Positions 40,808 through 49,573 of a stretch of DNA of 64,000 nucleotides are shown here, in pieces. Each line of letters opens with the position of its first letter. Position 1 is the stretch's first letter. A model generated the notes under the pieces. That model was not told where the DNA came from. It made no database searches and saw nothing but the letters and a program-made list of their open reading frames with translations. Location of the stretch: positions 37,341-101,340 of the forward strand of contig JBGSHM010000020.1 in assembly GCA_041752235.1 (NCBI GenBank), given 5' to 3'. The position numbers were made by a program, and so were the translations under genes. The stretch is from SpSt-398 sp041752235 (GTDB lineage: Bacteria; Bacteroidota; Bacteroidia; Chitinophagales; Chitinophagaceae).

Positions 40808-42064
40808 ATGCTTTTGCGCCATATGCATTTTTTACGGGCGGTATTCCTGCATAGCCTGACAGCCTTTGGCGGTCCGCAGGCGCATATCGGCATGATGCTA
40901 AAAACCTTTGTCCACAAAACGCCCTACGTTACCGAATCGGAGTTGATGGAATACAACGCCTTTTGTCAACTCCTCCCCGGTGCTTCTTCCACACAAACCC
41001 TCACACTCATCGGCTATAAACGCGGTGGTGTTCCATTGGCGGTCGTCACTTTGATTGTGTGGATCCTTCCCGCCAGTATCATGATGGGGGCCCTCTCCTT
41101 TCTATTGCATTATATTGACAAGCGCGCGCTCCATGTAGATATTTTCAAATTCATTCCCCCCATGGCCGTAGGTTTTCTCGTCTATGCGGCGGTAATGGCT
41201 TTTCATATTTCCATTAAGAATACGATCACCTGGGTGATCATGATCGTGGGATCTATTTTAACCTATATCTTTTTCAATCAACCCTGGATCTTCCCTGTGC
41301 TGATCGTTGCGGGTGGTATTGCCACCAACCTGAGCCGGAAAAGGATTCCACAGGTACACCAAAAACCGAAGAAGATCAAGTGGTGGAATATCTGGCTCTT
41401 TGCGATCATCTTTATCCTTGCGGGGATCGCGAGTGAAACCGCGAAGAAGCGTGACCTGCCTAACCGGAAAGTGATCAACCTGTTTGAGAACGTGTACCGG
41501 ATGGGGAGTTATGTATTTGGGGGCGGACAGGTACTGATGCCCCTGATGTATGAGCAATTCTGTATCCGTCCCGAGGCGGTCAAGGAAAAAGACAAGAATG
41601 TGGTGCAGATCGATAAAGATGATATGTACACGGGAATGGGGATTGTGCGGGCCATGCCGGGACCGGTTTTCAGCATCGCGTCATTTACCGGGGGAATGGC
41701 TTTAAAGGACCTGGGGAATACCCCGGAGCAGCGAACGAGTATGCAATTGCTGGGTTGTTTGATCGGGACGATCGCGATATTTCTGCCCAGCGCCCTGCTG
41801 GTGCTTTTCTTTTTCCCGATCTGGCATAATCTTAAAAAATATGCGGCGGTCTATCGTTCCCTCGAAGGGATCAATGCCGTGGTGGTGGGGATCATGATCG
41901 CGGCCACCCTGGTGTTGATGAAGGATATTTCTTTGCTGGCCATGAGCGGGGGTAGCCTGATCAATGCGCTGGTGATATCGGGGACATTTTTATTGATGCA
42001 GTATACAAAGGTGCCGGCGCCTGTTATCGTGGCGGGGTGTTTGTTGTTGGGGGTTGTTTTTTAG
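40808..42064 (+). CDS. chrA: Chromate transporter family protein, two CHR domains
   Basis: The product has 418 residues from ATG 40808 (MLLRHMHFLRAVFLHSLTAFGGPQAHIGMML). The long upstream in-frame reading is rejected because it translates a repeat. It has two homologous CHR halves, each with the FGG.QA and P.GA or MPGP motif: TAFGGPQAHIG...LLPGASSTQTLTLIG in the first, YVFGGGQVLMPLMYE...MPGPVFSIASFTGG in the second. About ten membrane helices are expected. Members export chromate or related anions; substrate is not certain. A TATATTTAACAACC leader precedes the ATG. Confidence 0.92.
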   Translation: MLLRHMHFLRAVFLHSLTAFGGPQAHIGMMLKTFVHKTPYVTESELMEYNAFCQLLPGASSTQTLTLIGYKRGGVPLAVVTLIVWILPASIMMGALSFLLHYIDKRALHVDIFKFIPPMAVGFLVYAAVMAFHISIKNTITWVIMIVGSILTYIFFNQPWIFPVLIVAGGIATNLSRKRIPQVHQKPKKIKWWNIWLFAIIFILAGIASETAKKRDLPNRKVINLFENVYRMGSYVFGGGQVLMPLMYEQFCIRPEAVKEKDKNVVQIDKDDMYTGMGIVRAMPGPVFSIASFTGGMALKDLGNTPEQRTSMQLLGCLIGTIAIFLPSALLVLFFFPIWHNLKKYAAVYRSLEGINAVVVGIMIAATLVLMKDISLLAMSGGSLINALVISGTFLLMQYTKVPAPVIVAGCLLLGVVF

Positions 42065-42070
42065 GTTGCT

Positions 42071-42643
42071 TTACCCTTTATAATACCCCCCCGCCTCTAT
42101 CTCCTCCCGCACTTTATCCGGCACCATATATCGAATTGACTTCCCCTTTTGAATCATCTCACGTAAACGAGTAGCCGAAATTTCCAGCAAGGGTGCCTGC
42201 AGGATAACCGCGTCGGTATTCTCAGGAGCTTGCACGATAAACCCGGGCCGCTGATAGATCAGGATCTTGTAATCGCGCAGTAAGAGTTCATAGTTTTTCC
42301 ACTTCTTAATATTGCTGAAACTATCGCTCCCCATCACGATCCGGAATTCGTGCTCGGGGTATTTTTCTTTTAAATAAGTGAGTGTATCGATGGTATAGGA
42401 TGGGCGGGGTAGATGAAACTCGATATCTGAGGCTTTCATCCGGAGATCGTCGCCAATGGCGGTCTGCACCAGGTGAAGCCGGTGGTATTCATTGAGCAGG
42501 CCGTTTTCCTGTTTGAGGGGGTTGTGCGGTGAAACCACGAACCAGAGACGTTCCACGTCGGTTTCATTCAGCACATGGTTGGCAATGATGAGGTGTCCTA
42601 CATGGACGGGGTTAAAGGAACCAAAGTAGAGGGCAATCTTCAT
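42071..42643 (-). CDS. nadD: Nicotinate-nucleotide adenylyltransferase
   Basis: NadD converts NaMN and ATP to deamido-NAD in NAD synthesis. The 190-residue length is normal. The nucleotidyltransferase HxGH-type motif is GSFNPVHVGHLIIA at the N-terminus, and the second signature is ISATRLREMIQKGKSIRYMVP near the C-terminus. It is convergent with chrA, with a six-base gap. The second NAD gene in the window is nadA at 52.8 kb, not linked. Confidence 0.96.
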   Translation of the reverse strand: MKIALYFGSFNPVHVGHLIIANHVLNETDVERLWFVVSPHNPLKQENGLLNEYHRLHLVQTAIGDDLRMKASDIEFHLPRPSYTIDTLTYLKEKYPEHEFRIVMGSDSFSNIKKWKNYELLLRDYKILIYQRPGFIVQAPENTDAVILQAPLLEISATRLREMIQKGKSIRYMVPDKVREEIEAGGYYKG

Positions 42644-42654
42644 CTAATTGATAA

Positions 42655-42879
42655 TCAATTAATTATATCAACCATAATATTATCGGCTTCGCTGATGCGG
42701 AGACTGAGTTGATAGCCGGAGATGCTGACGGAGATCGGGTCACCGAGTGGGGCTACCTGTTCTACCAGGATCCTTTCGCCGGGCACACAACCCATTTCCA
42801 TCAGTTTGAGGAAGATCTCATTGTTCTCAAAGTGTGTGATCACTGCTTCCTGCCTGGGCTTAAGGTCTGATAATTTCAT
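42655..42879 (-). CDS. feoA: FeoA-type SH3 protein
   Basis: The product has 74 residues from ATG 42879 (MKLSDLKPRQEAVITHFENNEIFLKLMEMGCVPGERILVEQ), the typical FeoA fold. It ends with LSLRISEADNIMVDII. FeoA supports Fe2+ uptake with FeoB, whose gene is 30 kb away here. The upstream reading from 42957 is rejected because it lies antisense to the ybeY start region. It is 11 bp upstream of nadD on the same strand, and the two may be co-transcribed. Confidence 0.9.
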   Translation of the reverse strand: MKLSDLKPRQEAVITHFENNEIFLKLMEMGCVPGERILVEQVAPLGDPISVSISGYQLSLRISEADNIMVDIIN

Positions 42880-42942
42880 GTTTCGTCTTGAATGGTACAA
42901 AACTAACCTTGTTGGCTGGGATTTGTTTGCGAATTTCGTAAA

Positions 42943-43368
42943 ATGCCCCACATTCACTTCTTTATACAGAACACTACCCTCCCTCTCCGGGATCGCACCC
43001 GTTTAAAGACCTTCCTCGCCCGCCTGGCTAAGAAGGAAGGGAAAAGCCTGGGCTCCCTTAATTATATCTTTTGCACGGATAAGGCCCTGCTGGATATCAA
43101 CCGCCAGTATCTTAAGCATGATTTCTACACCGATATCATCACGTTTGATATGTCTGAATCATCTTCCGCCCTTAGCGGGGAGATTTATATCAGTATTGAC
43201 CGGGTGCGGGACAATGCAAAAACCCTGGGTGTATCGGTAAAAGAGGAGCTTCACCGGGTTATTTTTCATGGATTACTGCATTTATGCGGGTATAGAGACA
43301 AAAAACCGGGGGATATAAAGGAAATGCGGGCTAAGGAGGGGTATTATCTACAGCAATATCTTAAATAG
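42943..43368 (+). CDS. ybeY: Endoribonuclease YbeY
   Basis: YbeY is a zinc-dependent endoribonuclease for 16S rRNA 3' maturation and quality control. The 141-residue length is normal. The metal-binding signature is FHGLLHLCGYRDKKPGD. The third ligand of the canonical HGxLHLxGxDH pattern is shifted, as usual in Bacteroidota. The central strand reads YTDIITFDMSE. It lies upstream of mnmG with two parS-like sites and a repeat in the 160 bp between. Confidence 0.95.
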   Translation: MPHIHFFIQNTTLPLRDRTRLKTFLARLAKKEGKSLGSLNYIFCTDKALLDINRQYLKHDFYTDIITFDMSESSSALSGEIYISIDRVRDNAKTLGVSVKEELHRVIFHGLLHLCGYRDKKPGDIKEMRAKEGYYLQQYLK

Positions 43369-43381
43369 TTCCACGTGGAAC
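43368..43381. promoter_or_regulatory. parS-like site 1
   Basis: GTTCCACGTGGAAC is a perfect 14 bp palindrome. It matches the core of the bacterial centromere parS (TGTTNCACGTGAAACA-type; GTTCCACGTGGAAC variants are known in Pseudomonas). It starts at the last base of the ybeY stop. Confidence 0.75.
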
Positions 43382-43389
43382 TCCGAATA

Positions 43390-43462
43390 TAACCGCAAAG
43401 GCGCTGAGACACAAGGAGCGCCAGGATTTTGCGCCCCTTGCGTCTTTGTGTCTTGGCGGTAA
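43390..43462. repeat. Family-A palindromic repeat between the two parS-like sites
   Basis: TAACCGCAAAGGCGCTGAG on the left and GTGTCTTGGCGGTAAAA on the right pair imperfectly. It separates the two parS-like palindromes. Confidence 0.8.
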
Positions 43463-43477
43463 AATCAACACCGCATC

Positions 43478-43491
43478 GTTCCACGTGAAAC
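43478..43491. promoter_or_regulatory. parS-like site 2
   Basis: GTTCCACGTGAAAC, one base off perfect symmetry and matching the parS consensus core GTTNCACGTGAAAC exactly. It lies 37 bp upstream of the mnmG start codon. Confidence 0.75.
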
Positions 43492-43513
43492 CTCCCCATC
43501 CCTCCCAATTTCC

Positions 43514-43521
43514 TACCTTTG
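43514..43521 (+). promoter_or_regulatory. mnmG -7 box
   Basis: TACCTTTG fits TAnnTTTG and ends six bases before ATG 43528, so the transcript would have almost no leader. Confidence 0.5.
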
Positions 43522-43527
43522 CACGCT

Positions 43528-45390
43528 ATGTTTCCCAATTATGATGTCATTGTGGTAGGCGCCGGTCATGCCGGCTGTGAAGCAGCAGCCGCGGCAGCCA
43601 ATCTCGGCTCCAAAGTGCTATTGGTGACCATGAATATGCAGACCATTGGCCAAATGAGCTGTAACCCCGCCATGGGTGGCATTGCCAAGGGCCAGATCGT
43701 GCGCGAAGTGGATGCCCTCGGTGGATATTCGGGGATTGTGACCGATGAATCCATGATCCAGTTCCGGATGCTGAATAAATCCAAGGGTCCGGCCATGTGG
43801 AGCCCCCGTGCACAAAGCGACCGCATGCTATTCTCTCAGAAATGGAGGGAAATGCTGGAAGGGACCAAAAACCTCGACTTTTACCAGGATATGGTGCGTG
43901 GATTGGTGATCAAAGAGGGAAAATGTCAGGGCGTGATCACCGGAATGGGACATGAGATCATGGCAAAAGCGGTGGTATTGACCAATGGCACCTTCCTCAA
44001 CGGGGTTATTCATGTGGGAGAAAAGAACTTTGGCGGCGGACGTATGGCTGAAAAGGCTGCCACCGGGATCACCGAGCAGTTGGTATCCGTTGGATTTGAA
44101 AGCGACCGGCTCAAAACAGGGACACCACCAAGGGTAGATGGAAGAAGTCTGGACTATTCAAAAATGGAAGAACAGCCAGGCGACGAGGATATCAAAGGCT
44201 TTTCATTCAAGAAAACTAATAAACCGACCCAGCAACGCTCCTGCTGGATCACCTATACAGATCCGGATGTGCACGCGATCCTCCGAAAGGGATTTGACCG
44301 GAGTCCCATGTTTGCCGGACGCATTGATGGAGTAGGGCCCAGGTATTGTCCAAGTATAGAAGATAAGATAAACCGCTTCGCGGAAAGGGACCGCCACCAA
44401 CTCTTTGTGGAGCCCGAAGGGTGGAATACGGTAGAGATCTATGTAAACGGATTCTCTACCTCACTCCCAGAAGATATACAATACGAAGCCCTTCGTACTG
44501 TGCCGGGGTTTGAGAACGCGCGGATGTTTCGTCCGGGTTATGCGATCGAGTATGATTATTTCCCACCCACACAGTTAAGACATAGTCTGGAGACCAGGCT
44601 CGTTGAAAACCTCTTCTTCGCCGGACAGATCAATGGAACCACGGGTTATGAAGAAGCGGCTTGTCAGGGATTGATGTCCGGAATAAATGCGCATCAAAAG
44701 ATCAATGAAAAAGAACCCCTGATCTTAAAAAGAAGCGAAGCTTATATCGGCGTATTGATCGATGACCTCATCACAAAAGGGACGCAGGAACCATATCGGA
44801 TGTTTACCAGTCGCGCGGAGTTTCGCACGCTCCTGCGTCAGGACAATGCCGATCTGCGCTTAACTGAAATGAGCCACGCCATTGGGTTGGCCGATGAAGA
44901 ACGCTATCAACGTGTGCTGGCCAAAAAAGAAGGAGTGGAGAAGATCAAAGCATTTTTACAAAATACTCCTGTCGAACCCGCTGTCATCAATGCCTACCTA
45001 ACTTCGATCGGATCGGCAATAATTACCGAAAAACAAAGACTGGCAAAGATCCTCTTGCGCCCGGATATTGATATTGATTCATTGGCCAGGGCCGTGCCAT
45101 TTCTCAAAAAGGAATTGAGTGCCTATGACCCCGAGATCATTGAACAGGCCGGTATCCAGGTAAAATACGAGACCTATATAGAAAAGGAGCGCGAATTAGT
45201 GACCCGGATGTCGGAGCTCGAAAACCTACTCATTCCGGAGGCGTTTAATTATGATAACCTCAAAGCCCTTTCGGCCGAGGCCATGCAAAAATTCAAGAAG
45301 ATCAAGCCACGCACACTTGGCCAGGCAAGTCGAATCAGCGGGGTAAACCCGAGCGATGTGCAGATATTGATGGTGTACATGGGGAGGTAG
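43528..45390 (+). CDS. mnmG: tRNA uridine 5-carboxymethylaminomethyl synthase MnmG (GidA)
   Basis: MnmG with MnmE installs the cmnm5 group on wobble U34 of tRNAs, the same base that MnmH selenates. The product has 620 residues from ATG 43528 (MFPNYDVIVVGAGHAGCEAAAAAANLG, FAD-binding Rossmann motif). GidA signatures are MSCNPAMGGIAKGQIVREVDALGG and TGYEEAACQGLMSGINA. The C-terminal helical domain ends TLGQASRISGVNPSDVQILMVYMGR. An upstream TTG would lie within the -7 box and is rejected. In many bacteria this gene lies close to the origin, consistent with the parS-like sites upstream. Confidence 0.98.
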   Translation: MFPNYDVIVVGAGHAGCEAAAAAANLGSKVLLVTMNMQTIGQMSCNPAMGGIAKGQIVREVDALGGYSGIVTDESMIQFRMLNKSKGPAMWSPRAQSDRMLFSQKWREMLEGTKNLDFYQDMVRGLVIKEGKCQGVITGMGHEIMAKAVVLTNGTFLNGVIHVGEKNFGGGRMAEKAATGITEQLVSVGFESDRLKTGTPPRVDGRSLDYSKMEEQPGDEDIKGFSFKKTNKPTQQRSCWITYTDPDVHAILRKGFDRSPMFAGRIDGVGPRYCPSIEDKINRFAERDRHQLFVEPEGWNTVEIYVNGFSTSLPEDIQYEALRTVPGFENARMFRPGYAIEYDYFPPTQLRHSLETRLVENLFFAGQINGTTGYEEAACQGLMSGINAHQKINEKEPLILKRSEAYIGVLIDDLITKGTQEPYRMFTSRAEFRTLLRQDNADLRLTEMSHAIGLADEERYQRVLAKKEGVEKIKAFLQNTPVEPAVINAYLTSIGSAIITEKQRLAKILLRPDIDIDSLARAVPFLKKELSAYDPEIIEQAGIQVKYETYIEKERELVTRMSELENLLIPEAFNYDNLKALSAEAMQKFKKIKPRTLGQASRISGVNPSDVQILMVYMGR

Positions 45391-45458
45391 AGAACATTAA
45401 CACGAATTACAACGAATAACGCGAATTTCACGAATTATATGGATTTTAGGGATTAGGT

Positions 45459-45608
45459 ATGAAAATGAAAAAGAAGTCGGATTTGCCACAAAAGATCTGT
45501 TTAACCTGTGGAAGGCCGTTCTTTTGGCGAAAAAAGTGGGAAATGGTCTGGGACGAAGTAAAGTATTGCAGCGATCGTTGTCGGGGAAACCGTAAAACAA
45601 AGGCCTAA
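45459..45608 (+). CDS. DUF2256 small zinc protein
   Basis: A 49-residue protein from ATG 45459 (a second ATG at 45465 is also possible). The pattern is KICLTCGRPFFWRKKW, then WDEVKYCSDRCRGNRKT: two CxxC-type pairs forming a zinc ribbon, with many Trp and Lys residues. It matches the DUF2256 family, found widely near DNA-photolyase or cryptochrome genes but of unknown function; no photolyase is seen here. It lies 69 bp after mnmG, past a fragment of the ACGAATT-type repeat. Confidence 0.85.
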   Translation: MKMKKKSDLPQKICLTCGRPFFWRKKWEMVWDEVKYCSDRCRGNRKTKA

Positions 45609-45635
45609 TTTTTTCTGGATTTCCTGTGAATAACC

Positions 45636-45643
45636 TATTTTTG
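45636..45643 (+). promoter_or_regulatory. tRNA-Phe promoter -7 box
   Basis: TATTTTTG fits TAnnTTTG, 36 bp before the tRNA 5' end. It is followed by a partial copy of the tRNA start (GGTGCGGTA at 45665-45673). Confidence 0.45.
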
Positions 45644-45679
45644 CTGCCCCTTACGGGAAAAAATGGTGCGGTATTTCAA

Positions 45680-45752
45680 GGTGCGGTAGCTCAGTTGGTA
45701 GAGCAAAGGACTGAAAATCCTTGTGTCGGCGGTTCGATCCCGCCCCACACCA
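45680..45752 (+). tRNA. tRNA-Phe (GAA)
   Basis: A 73-nt cloverleaf with acceptor GGTGCGG / CCACACC, D-arm GCTC..GAGC, anticodon loop CTGAAAA in stem AAGGA/TCCTT (anticodon GAA), and T-arm GGCGG TTCGATC CCGCC. The discriminator is A, and CCA is not encoded (CGG follows). There is one C-A mismatch at acceptor pair 5-68, while the remaining stems pair completely. A hairpin terminator follows. Confidence 0.97.
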
Positions 45753-45757
45753 CGGAA

Positions 45758-45787
45758 AGGCGACTAGAAATAGTTGCCTTTTTTATT
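45758..45787 (+). terminator. Intrinsic terminator of tRNA-Phe
   Basis: AGGCGACTA, GAAA tetraloop, TAGTTGCCT, then TTTTTATTTT. All nine pairs are possible with one G-T. A typical Rho-independent structure. Confidence 0.9.
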
Positions 45788-45865
45788 TTACCGCCAGGCC
45801 GCAAAAACGCGAGGGAGCGCAAGGATATCTTGGCGCTCCCTCGCGTCATAGTGCCTTTGCGGTAA
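45788..45865. repeat. Family-A palindromic repeat between tRNA and recQ
   Basis: TTACCGCCAGGCCGCAAAAA on the left pairs with GTGCCTTTGCGGTAA on the right, with the inner part GGAGCGCAAGG/TTGGCGCTCC. It lies between the tRNA terminator and the recQ stop. Confidence 0.85.
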
Positions 45866-45870
45866 ACCTC

Positions 45871-48150
45871 CTACATACCGTACTGACTCAAGAACTTTAT
45901 TCGCATGATCTTCAACTGCTCCCAGGTAAAATCATGTTCCGAAAGTTCTTCGAGTGCCACCTGAAGGCTGGATGTCTCGCAACCCTTAAAATATTCGAGG
46001 ATATCTTCCTGCTCGTATTCATCGAGCATATCATTAATCGCGTAGTCCAGATTGAGCTTGGTGCCGCTTGCGGCGATGGTTTCCATTTCCTCCAGCATCT
46101 CCTCCAGCTTCATCCCCTTGCTCCGCGCAATAGACTCCAACGGAATCTTCTTGTCAACATTCTGAATGATAAAGACCTTGTTCCCGCTCTTATTCACCAC
46201 GCTCTTCATCACAAAATCATCCGGTCTTTCAATATTGTTCTCCTCCACATACCGCGCGATCATTTCCACAAAAGGCTTTCCATACCGAAGCGCCTTGCCC
46301 TTACGCACACCCTGGCATTTATCCAGGTCATCCACCTTTATGGGGTAAAGCGTGGCCATGTCCTGTAAGGATGACTCCAGGAAGATGACAAAAGGCGGCA
46401 GGCTTTTCTTCTTGGCCTCTTTCTGCCTCAGTTCTTTTAGCATCTCAAACAGCCTGTCGTCTGCCGCAGCGCCGGCGGCTGTTTCGGCCCCTTCATCATC
46501 ATCGGCATTGGCTTCTTCAAACAGGTTGTTAAGCACAATGGGGAAGGACTTTGGTTTTTTATAAAAATCATTGCCCTTCTTCGTGATCTTGAGCACCCCA
46601 TATTCCTCAATATCCTTTTCCAGCAATCCTTCGAGGAGCATCTGCCGCACAAGTGAATTCCAAAAATGGGGCTCTTTATCATTGCCTCCGGCAAATACAT
46701 CGATGCCGTCGTGACGGTACATTTTGATCTGCGGGGTTAATTTTCCAATGATGATATTGACGGTATAGTCCGTGGCAAAACGCTCGTCCAGCGCCTTGAT
46801 GGTCTTTAACACAGTCATTGTTTCCTCCTTGGCTTCTACACGCTCTTTCGGGTGGAGACAGTTATCACAGCTTCCACAGTTCTCGGTTTCATATTCTTCT
46901 CCGAAATAGCTCATCAGCACCTTGCGCCGGCAAACGCCACTTTCCGCAAAGGCCACTGTTTCGTTGATCAACTGGGCGCCGACCTCTCTTTCACTAAGCG
47001 GTTTGTCGCGCATCAGGTGCTCCAGTTTGGAAACATCCTTGTGCGAATAATAGAGAAGACATTTTCCCTCGAGGCCATCCCGTCCGGCGCGGCCGGTCTC
47101 CTGGTAATAGTTCTCAATGGACTTCGGAATATTATAATGCATTACAAACCGGATATCCGGTTTATCAATACCCATTCCAAAGGCGATGGTGGCCACGATG
47201 ACCTGTACATCTTCATTTAAAAACAGGTCCTGGCGCTTTGACCGCAATTTGCTATCCAGACCAGCATGATAGGCCACGGCCTTGATGCCATTCGCGGCCA
47301 GCATATCGGCCAGTTCTTCCGTTGTTTTCCGGTTGGTGGTATAAATGATCCCGCTCTTGCCCTTGTTCTGCACAATGAACTTCGCCATGTGCTTCAGGGT
47401 AAGGTCCTTTTTTATCTTGGGCTGGATCTCGTAATACAGGTTGGGCCGGTTAAAAGAGGAGATATAGATCTTCGGTTCCCGCAGGTCCAGGTTCTTCACA
47501 ATATCGCTCTGCACCTTGGGTGTGGCCGTGGCCGTCAGGGCGATCACCGGTACATCCGGATTGATCTGCACCATCATTTCACGGAGGCGTCGGTACTCGG
47601 GACGAAAATCGTGTCCCCATTCCGAGATACAGTGTGCCTCGTCAACCGCAAAGAAGGAAACCTTCAAATCGCTGAAAAACTCCAGGTTTTCCTGCTTGGT
47701 GAGGGTTTCGGGTGCTACATAGAGCATTTTTGTATGTCCGTTCAGCAGGTCATCATGCACCTCTTTGATCTCTTTTTTATTCAGTGTTGAATTCAGAAAG
47801 TGGGCCACATTGTCATTGCTGCTGTATCCCCGGATAAGATCCACCTGGTTCTTCATCAGGGCGATCAGGGGGGAAACGATAATCGCTACACCTTCGCTCA
47901 CCAGGGCGGGGAGCTGGTAGCAAAGACTTTTACCGCCACCGGTTGGTTTGATCACAAAAGTATCCTTGCCAGCCAAAACCGACTCGATGATCCTTTCCTG
48001 GTTGCCTTTGAACGAATCGAAGCCGAAGTAGGTTTTCAGGGCCTCGTGAAGGTCGAGCCGTTTTGGGGTCGATTTTTCTTTGGTAGTAGTGGTCTTTCCG
48101 TTCGAAGCAGCCTTCTTTCGGGGTGCCTTTTTTTCAGCTGTTGTTGCCAT
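45871..48150 (-). CDS. recQ: ATP-dependent DNA helicase RecQ
   Basis: RecQ unwinds DNA in recombination and fork repair. The 759-residue protein is longer than E. coli RecQ (about 610). A Lys/Thr-rich N-terminal tail (about 30 residues) precedes the helicase domain, with Walker A KPTGGGKSLCYQLPAL and DEAH in AVDEAHCISEWGHDFRPEYRRL. The zinc-binding RQC subdomain follows (CRRKVLMSYFGE...CGSCDNC), then the winged helix, HRDC (about 595-665) and a C-terminal extension. It is the only RecQ in the window, separated from manC by 238 bp without gene. Confidence 0.96.
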   Translation of the reverse strand: MATTAEKKAPRKKAASNGKTTTTKEKSTPKRLDLHEALKTYFGFDSFKGNQERIIESVLAGKDTFVIKPTGGGKSLCYQLPALVSEGVAIIVSPLIALMKNQVDLIRGYSSNDNVAHFLNSTLNKKEIKEVHDDLLNGHTKMLYVAPETLTKQENLEFFSDLKVSFFAVDEAHCISEWGHDFRPEYRRLREMMVQINPDVPVIALTATATPKVQSDIVKNLDLREPKIYISSFNRPNLYYEIQPKIKKDLTLKHMAKFIVQNKGKSGIIYTTNRKTTEELADMLAANGIKAVAYHAGLDSKLRSKRQDLFLNEDVQVIVATIAFGMGIDKPDIRFVMHYNIPKSIENYYQETGRAGRDGLEGKCLLYYSHKDVSKLEHLMRDKPLSEREVGAQLINETVAFAESGVCRRKVLMSYFGEEYETENCGSCDNCLHPKERVEAKEETMTVLKTIKALDERFATDYTVNIIIGKLTPQIKMYRHDGIDVFAGGNDKEPHFWNSLVRQMLLEGLLEKDIEEYGVLKITKKGNDFYKKPKSFPIVLNNLFEEANADDDEGAETAAGAAADDRLFEMLKELRQKEAKKKSLPPFVIFLESSLQDMATLYPIKVDDLDKCQGVRKGKALRYGKPFVEMIARYVEENNIERPDDFVMKSVVNKSGNKVFIIQNVDKKIPLESIARSKGMKLEEMLEEMETIAASGTKLNLDYAINDMLDEYEQEDILEYFKGCETSSLQVALEELSEHDFTWEQLKIMRIKFLSQYGM

Positions 48151-48388
48151 TTCGCGCTTGGTTTCCTCTTCTCCTCAAGGAGATTTATATAAGATACTCC
48201 TTTTTTTTCGAAGCAGACGAAGGTACGAAAATTTAAGGGGGCTTCCTTGGGTAAAAAACGTCTAAAAATGGTTTTTTCCTGAAATGAAATTTCACTGAGG
48301 CAAATAGGCTAATTTTACCGCGTCAGAAAAAACATTCGCCGAAGGCAAACCACCCAGATGACCCTAATGGGTTGATAAGCATATTCTA

Positions 48389-49474
48389 ATGAGCAAGAAC
48401 CACAATTATGTAGCCATTATGGCCGGAGGCATTGGGAGTCGATTTTGGCCCATGAGCCGGACCAATTACCCCAAGCAATTCCTGGATATCCTGCAGACAG
48501 GGAAAACCCTTATTCAGCAAACATTTGACCGATATCGTAAAATGGTACCGGCCGAAAACATCTTTGTCATCACCAGCCAGGAATACATTCCGCTGGTGAA
48601 AGAGCAATTACCCAAACTACCGGTAGAGAATATCCTGGGTGAGCCATCGCGTAAGAACACCGCGCCTTGCATTGCCTATATTTCCTTTAAACTGATTCAA
48701 AAGGACCCCGAAGCCCGCATGATCGTGGCCCCGGCAGATAACCTGATCCTGGATACGGATGAATTTGTCAAAACCGCCAACCGTGCGCTTGATTTTGTAA
48801 GCCATATCAATGCGCTATTGACGATCGGGATAAAACCCACCTACCCCAATACAGGGTATGGTTATATCCAGCACGAGACCATGCCCGCCGCGCCGGAGGT
48901 ATATAAGGTGAAGACATTTACCGAAAAACCCAATCTCGACCTGGCCAAGACCTTTATCGCCAGCGGAGATTTTTTGTGGAATGCCGGCATCTTTATCTGG
49001 AAGATCAAAAATGTGATCAGCGCCTTTGAACGCTTCCTGCCTGAAATGCACGAAGTGTTTGCCGCGGAAAAAGATAAGTTCAATACCGACCAGGAACTCG
49101 AAGCCATCGAATCCATATATCCCCAATGCACCAATATCAGTATTGATTTTGGGATCATGGAAAAAGCGGATAATGTTTATGTGATACCCGCTTCCTTCTC
49201 CTGGAGCGACCTGGGTACCTGGAACAGCGCCTGGGAAAATATGGAAAAGGACTACCTGGAAAATGCTGTGGCGGGAGAAAATGTGATGGTGATGGATGCA
49301 ACGAAATGTGTGGTGAAAGCGCCAGATAAGAAATTGGTGGTATTACAAGGCCTCGATGATTTTATCGTGGTGGACACAAATGATGTGTTGCTTATTTGTA
49401 AAAAGGATAAGGAACAGGAGATAAAGGAATTTGTGGCGGAGGTGAAGAGGAATAAGGGAGACAGGTTTTTGTAG
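48389..49474 (+). CDS. manC: Mannose-1-phosphate guanylyltransferase
   Basis: ManC makes GDP-mannose for polysaccharide and glycoprotein synthesis. The 361-residue protein lacks the C-terminal isomerase domain of bifunctional enzymes. The nucleotidyltransferase motif at the N-terminus is IMAGGIGSRFWPMSRTNYPKQFLDI. The product-binding FTEKPNLDLA and FLWNAGIFIW segments are also present. No mannose isomerase or phosphomannomutase genes are next to it. Confidence 0.95.
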   Translation: MSKNHNYVAIMAGGIGSRFWPMSRTNYPKQFLDILQTGKTLIQQTFDRYRKMVPAENIFVITSQEYIPLVKEQLPKLPVENILGEPSRKNTAPCIAYISFKLIQKDPEARMIVAPADNLILDTDEFVKTANRALDFVSHINALLTIGIKPTYPNTGYGYIQHETMPAAPEVYKVKTFTEKPNLDLAKTFIASGDFLWNAGIFIWKIKNVISAFERFLPEMHEVFAAEKDKFNTDQELEAIESIYPQCTNISIDFGIMEKADNVYVIPASFSWSDLGTWNSAWENMEKDYLENAVAGENVMVMDATKCVVKAPDKKLVVLQGLDDFIVVDTNDVLLICKKDKEQEIKEFVAEVKRNKGDRFL

Positions 49475-49477
49475 GTC

Positions 49478-49555
49478 TTAACCGCCAGGACGCCAAGGCG
49501 GAAAGTTACGCAAGGATATACTGGCGAACCTGGCGCCCTTGTGTGTTGGCGGTAA
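49478..49555. repeat. Family-A palindromic repeat between manC and exonuclease
   Basis: TTAACCGCCAGGACGCCAAG left, TGTGTTGGCGGTAAAG right. It begins four bases after the manC stop and ends 18 bp before the next ATG. Confidence 0.85.
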
Positions 49556-49573
49556 AGCAAATAAAAAATAATC

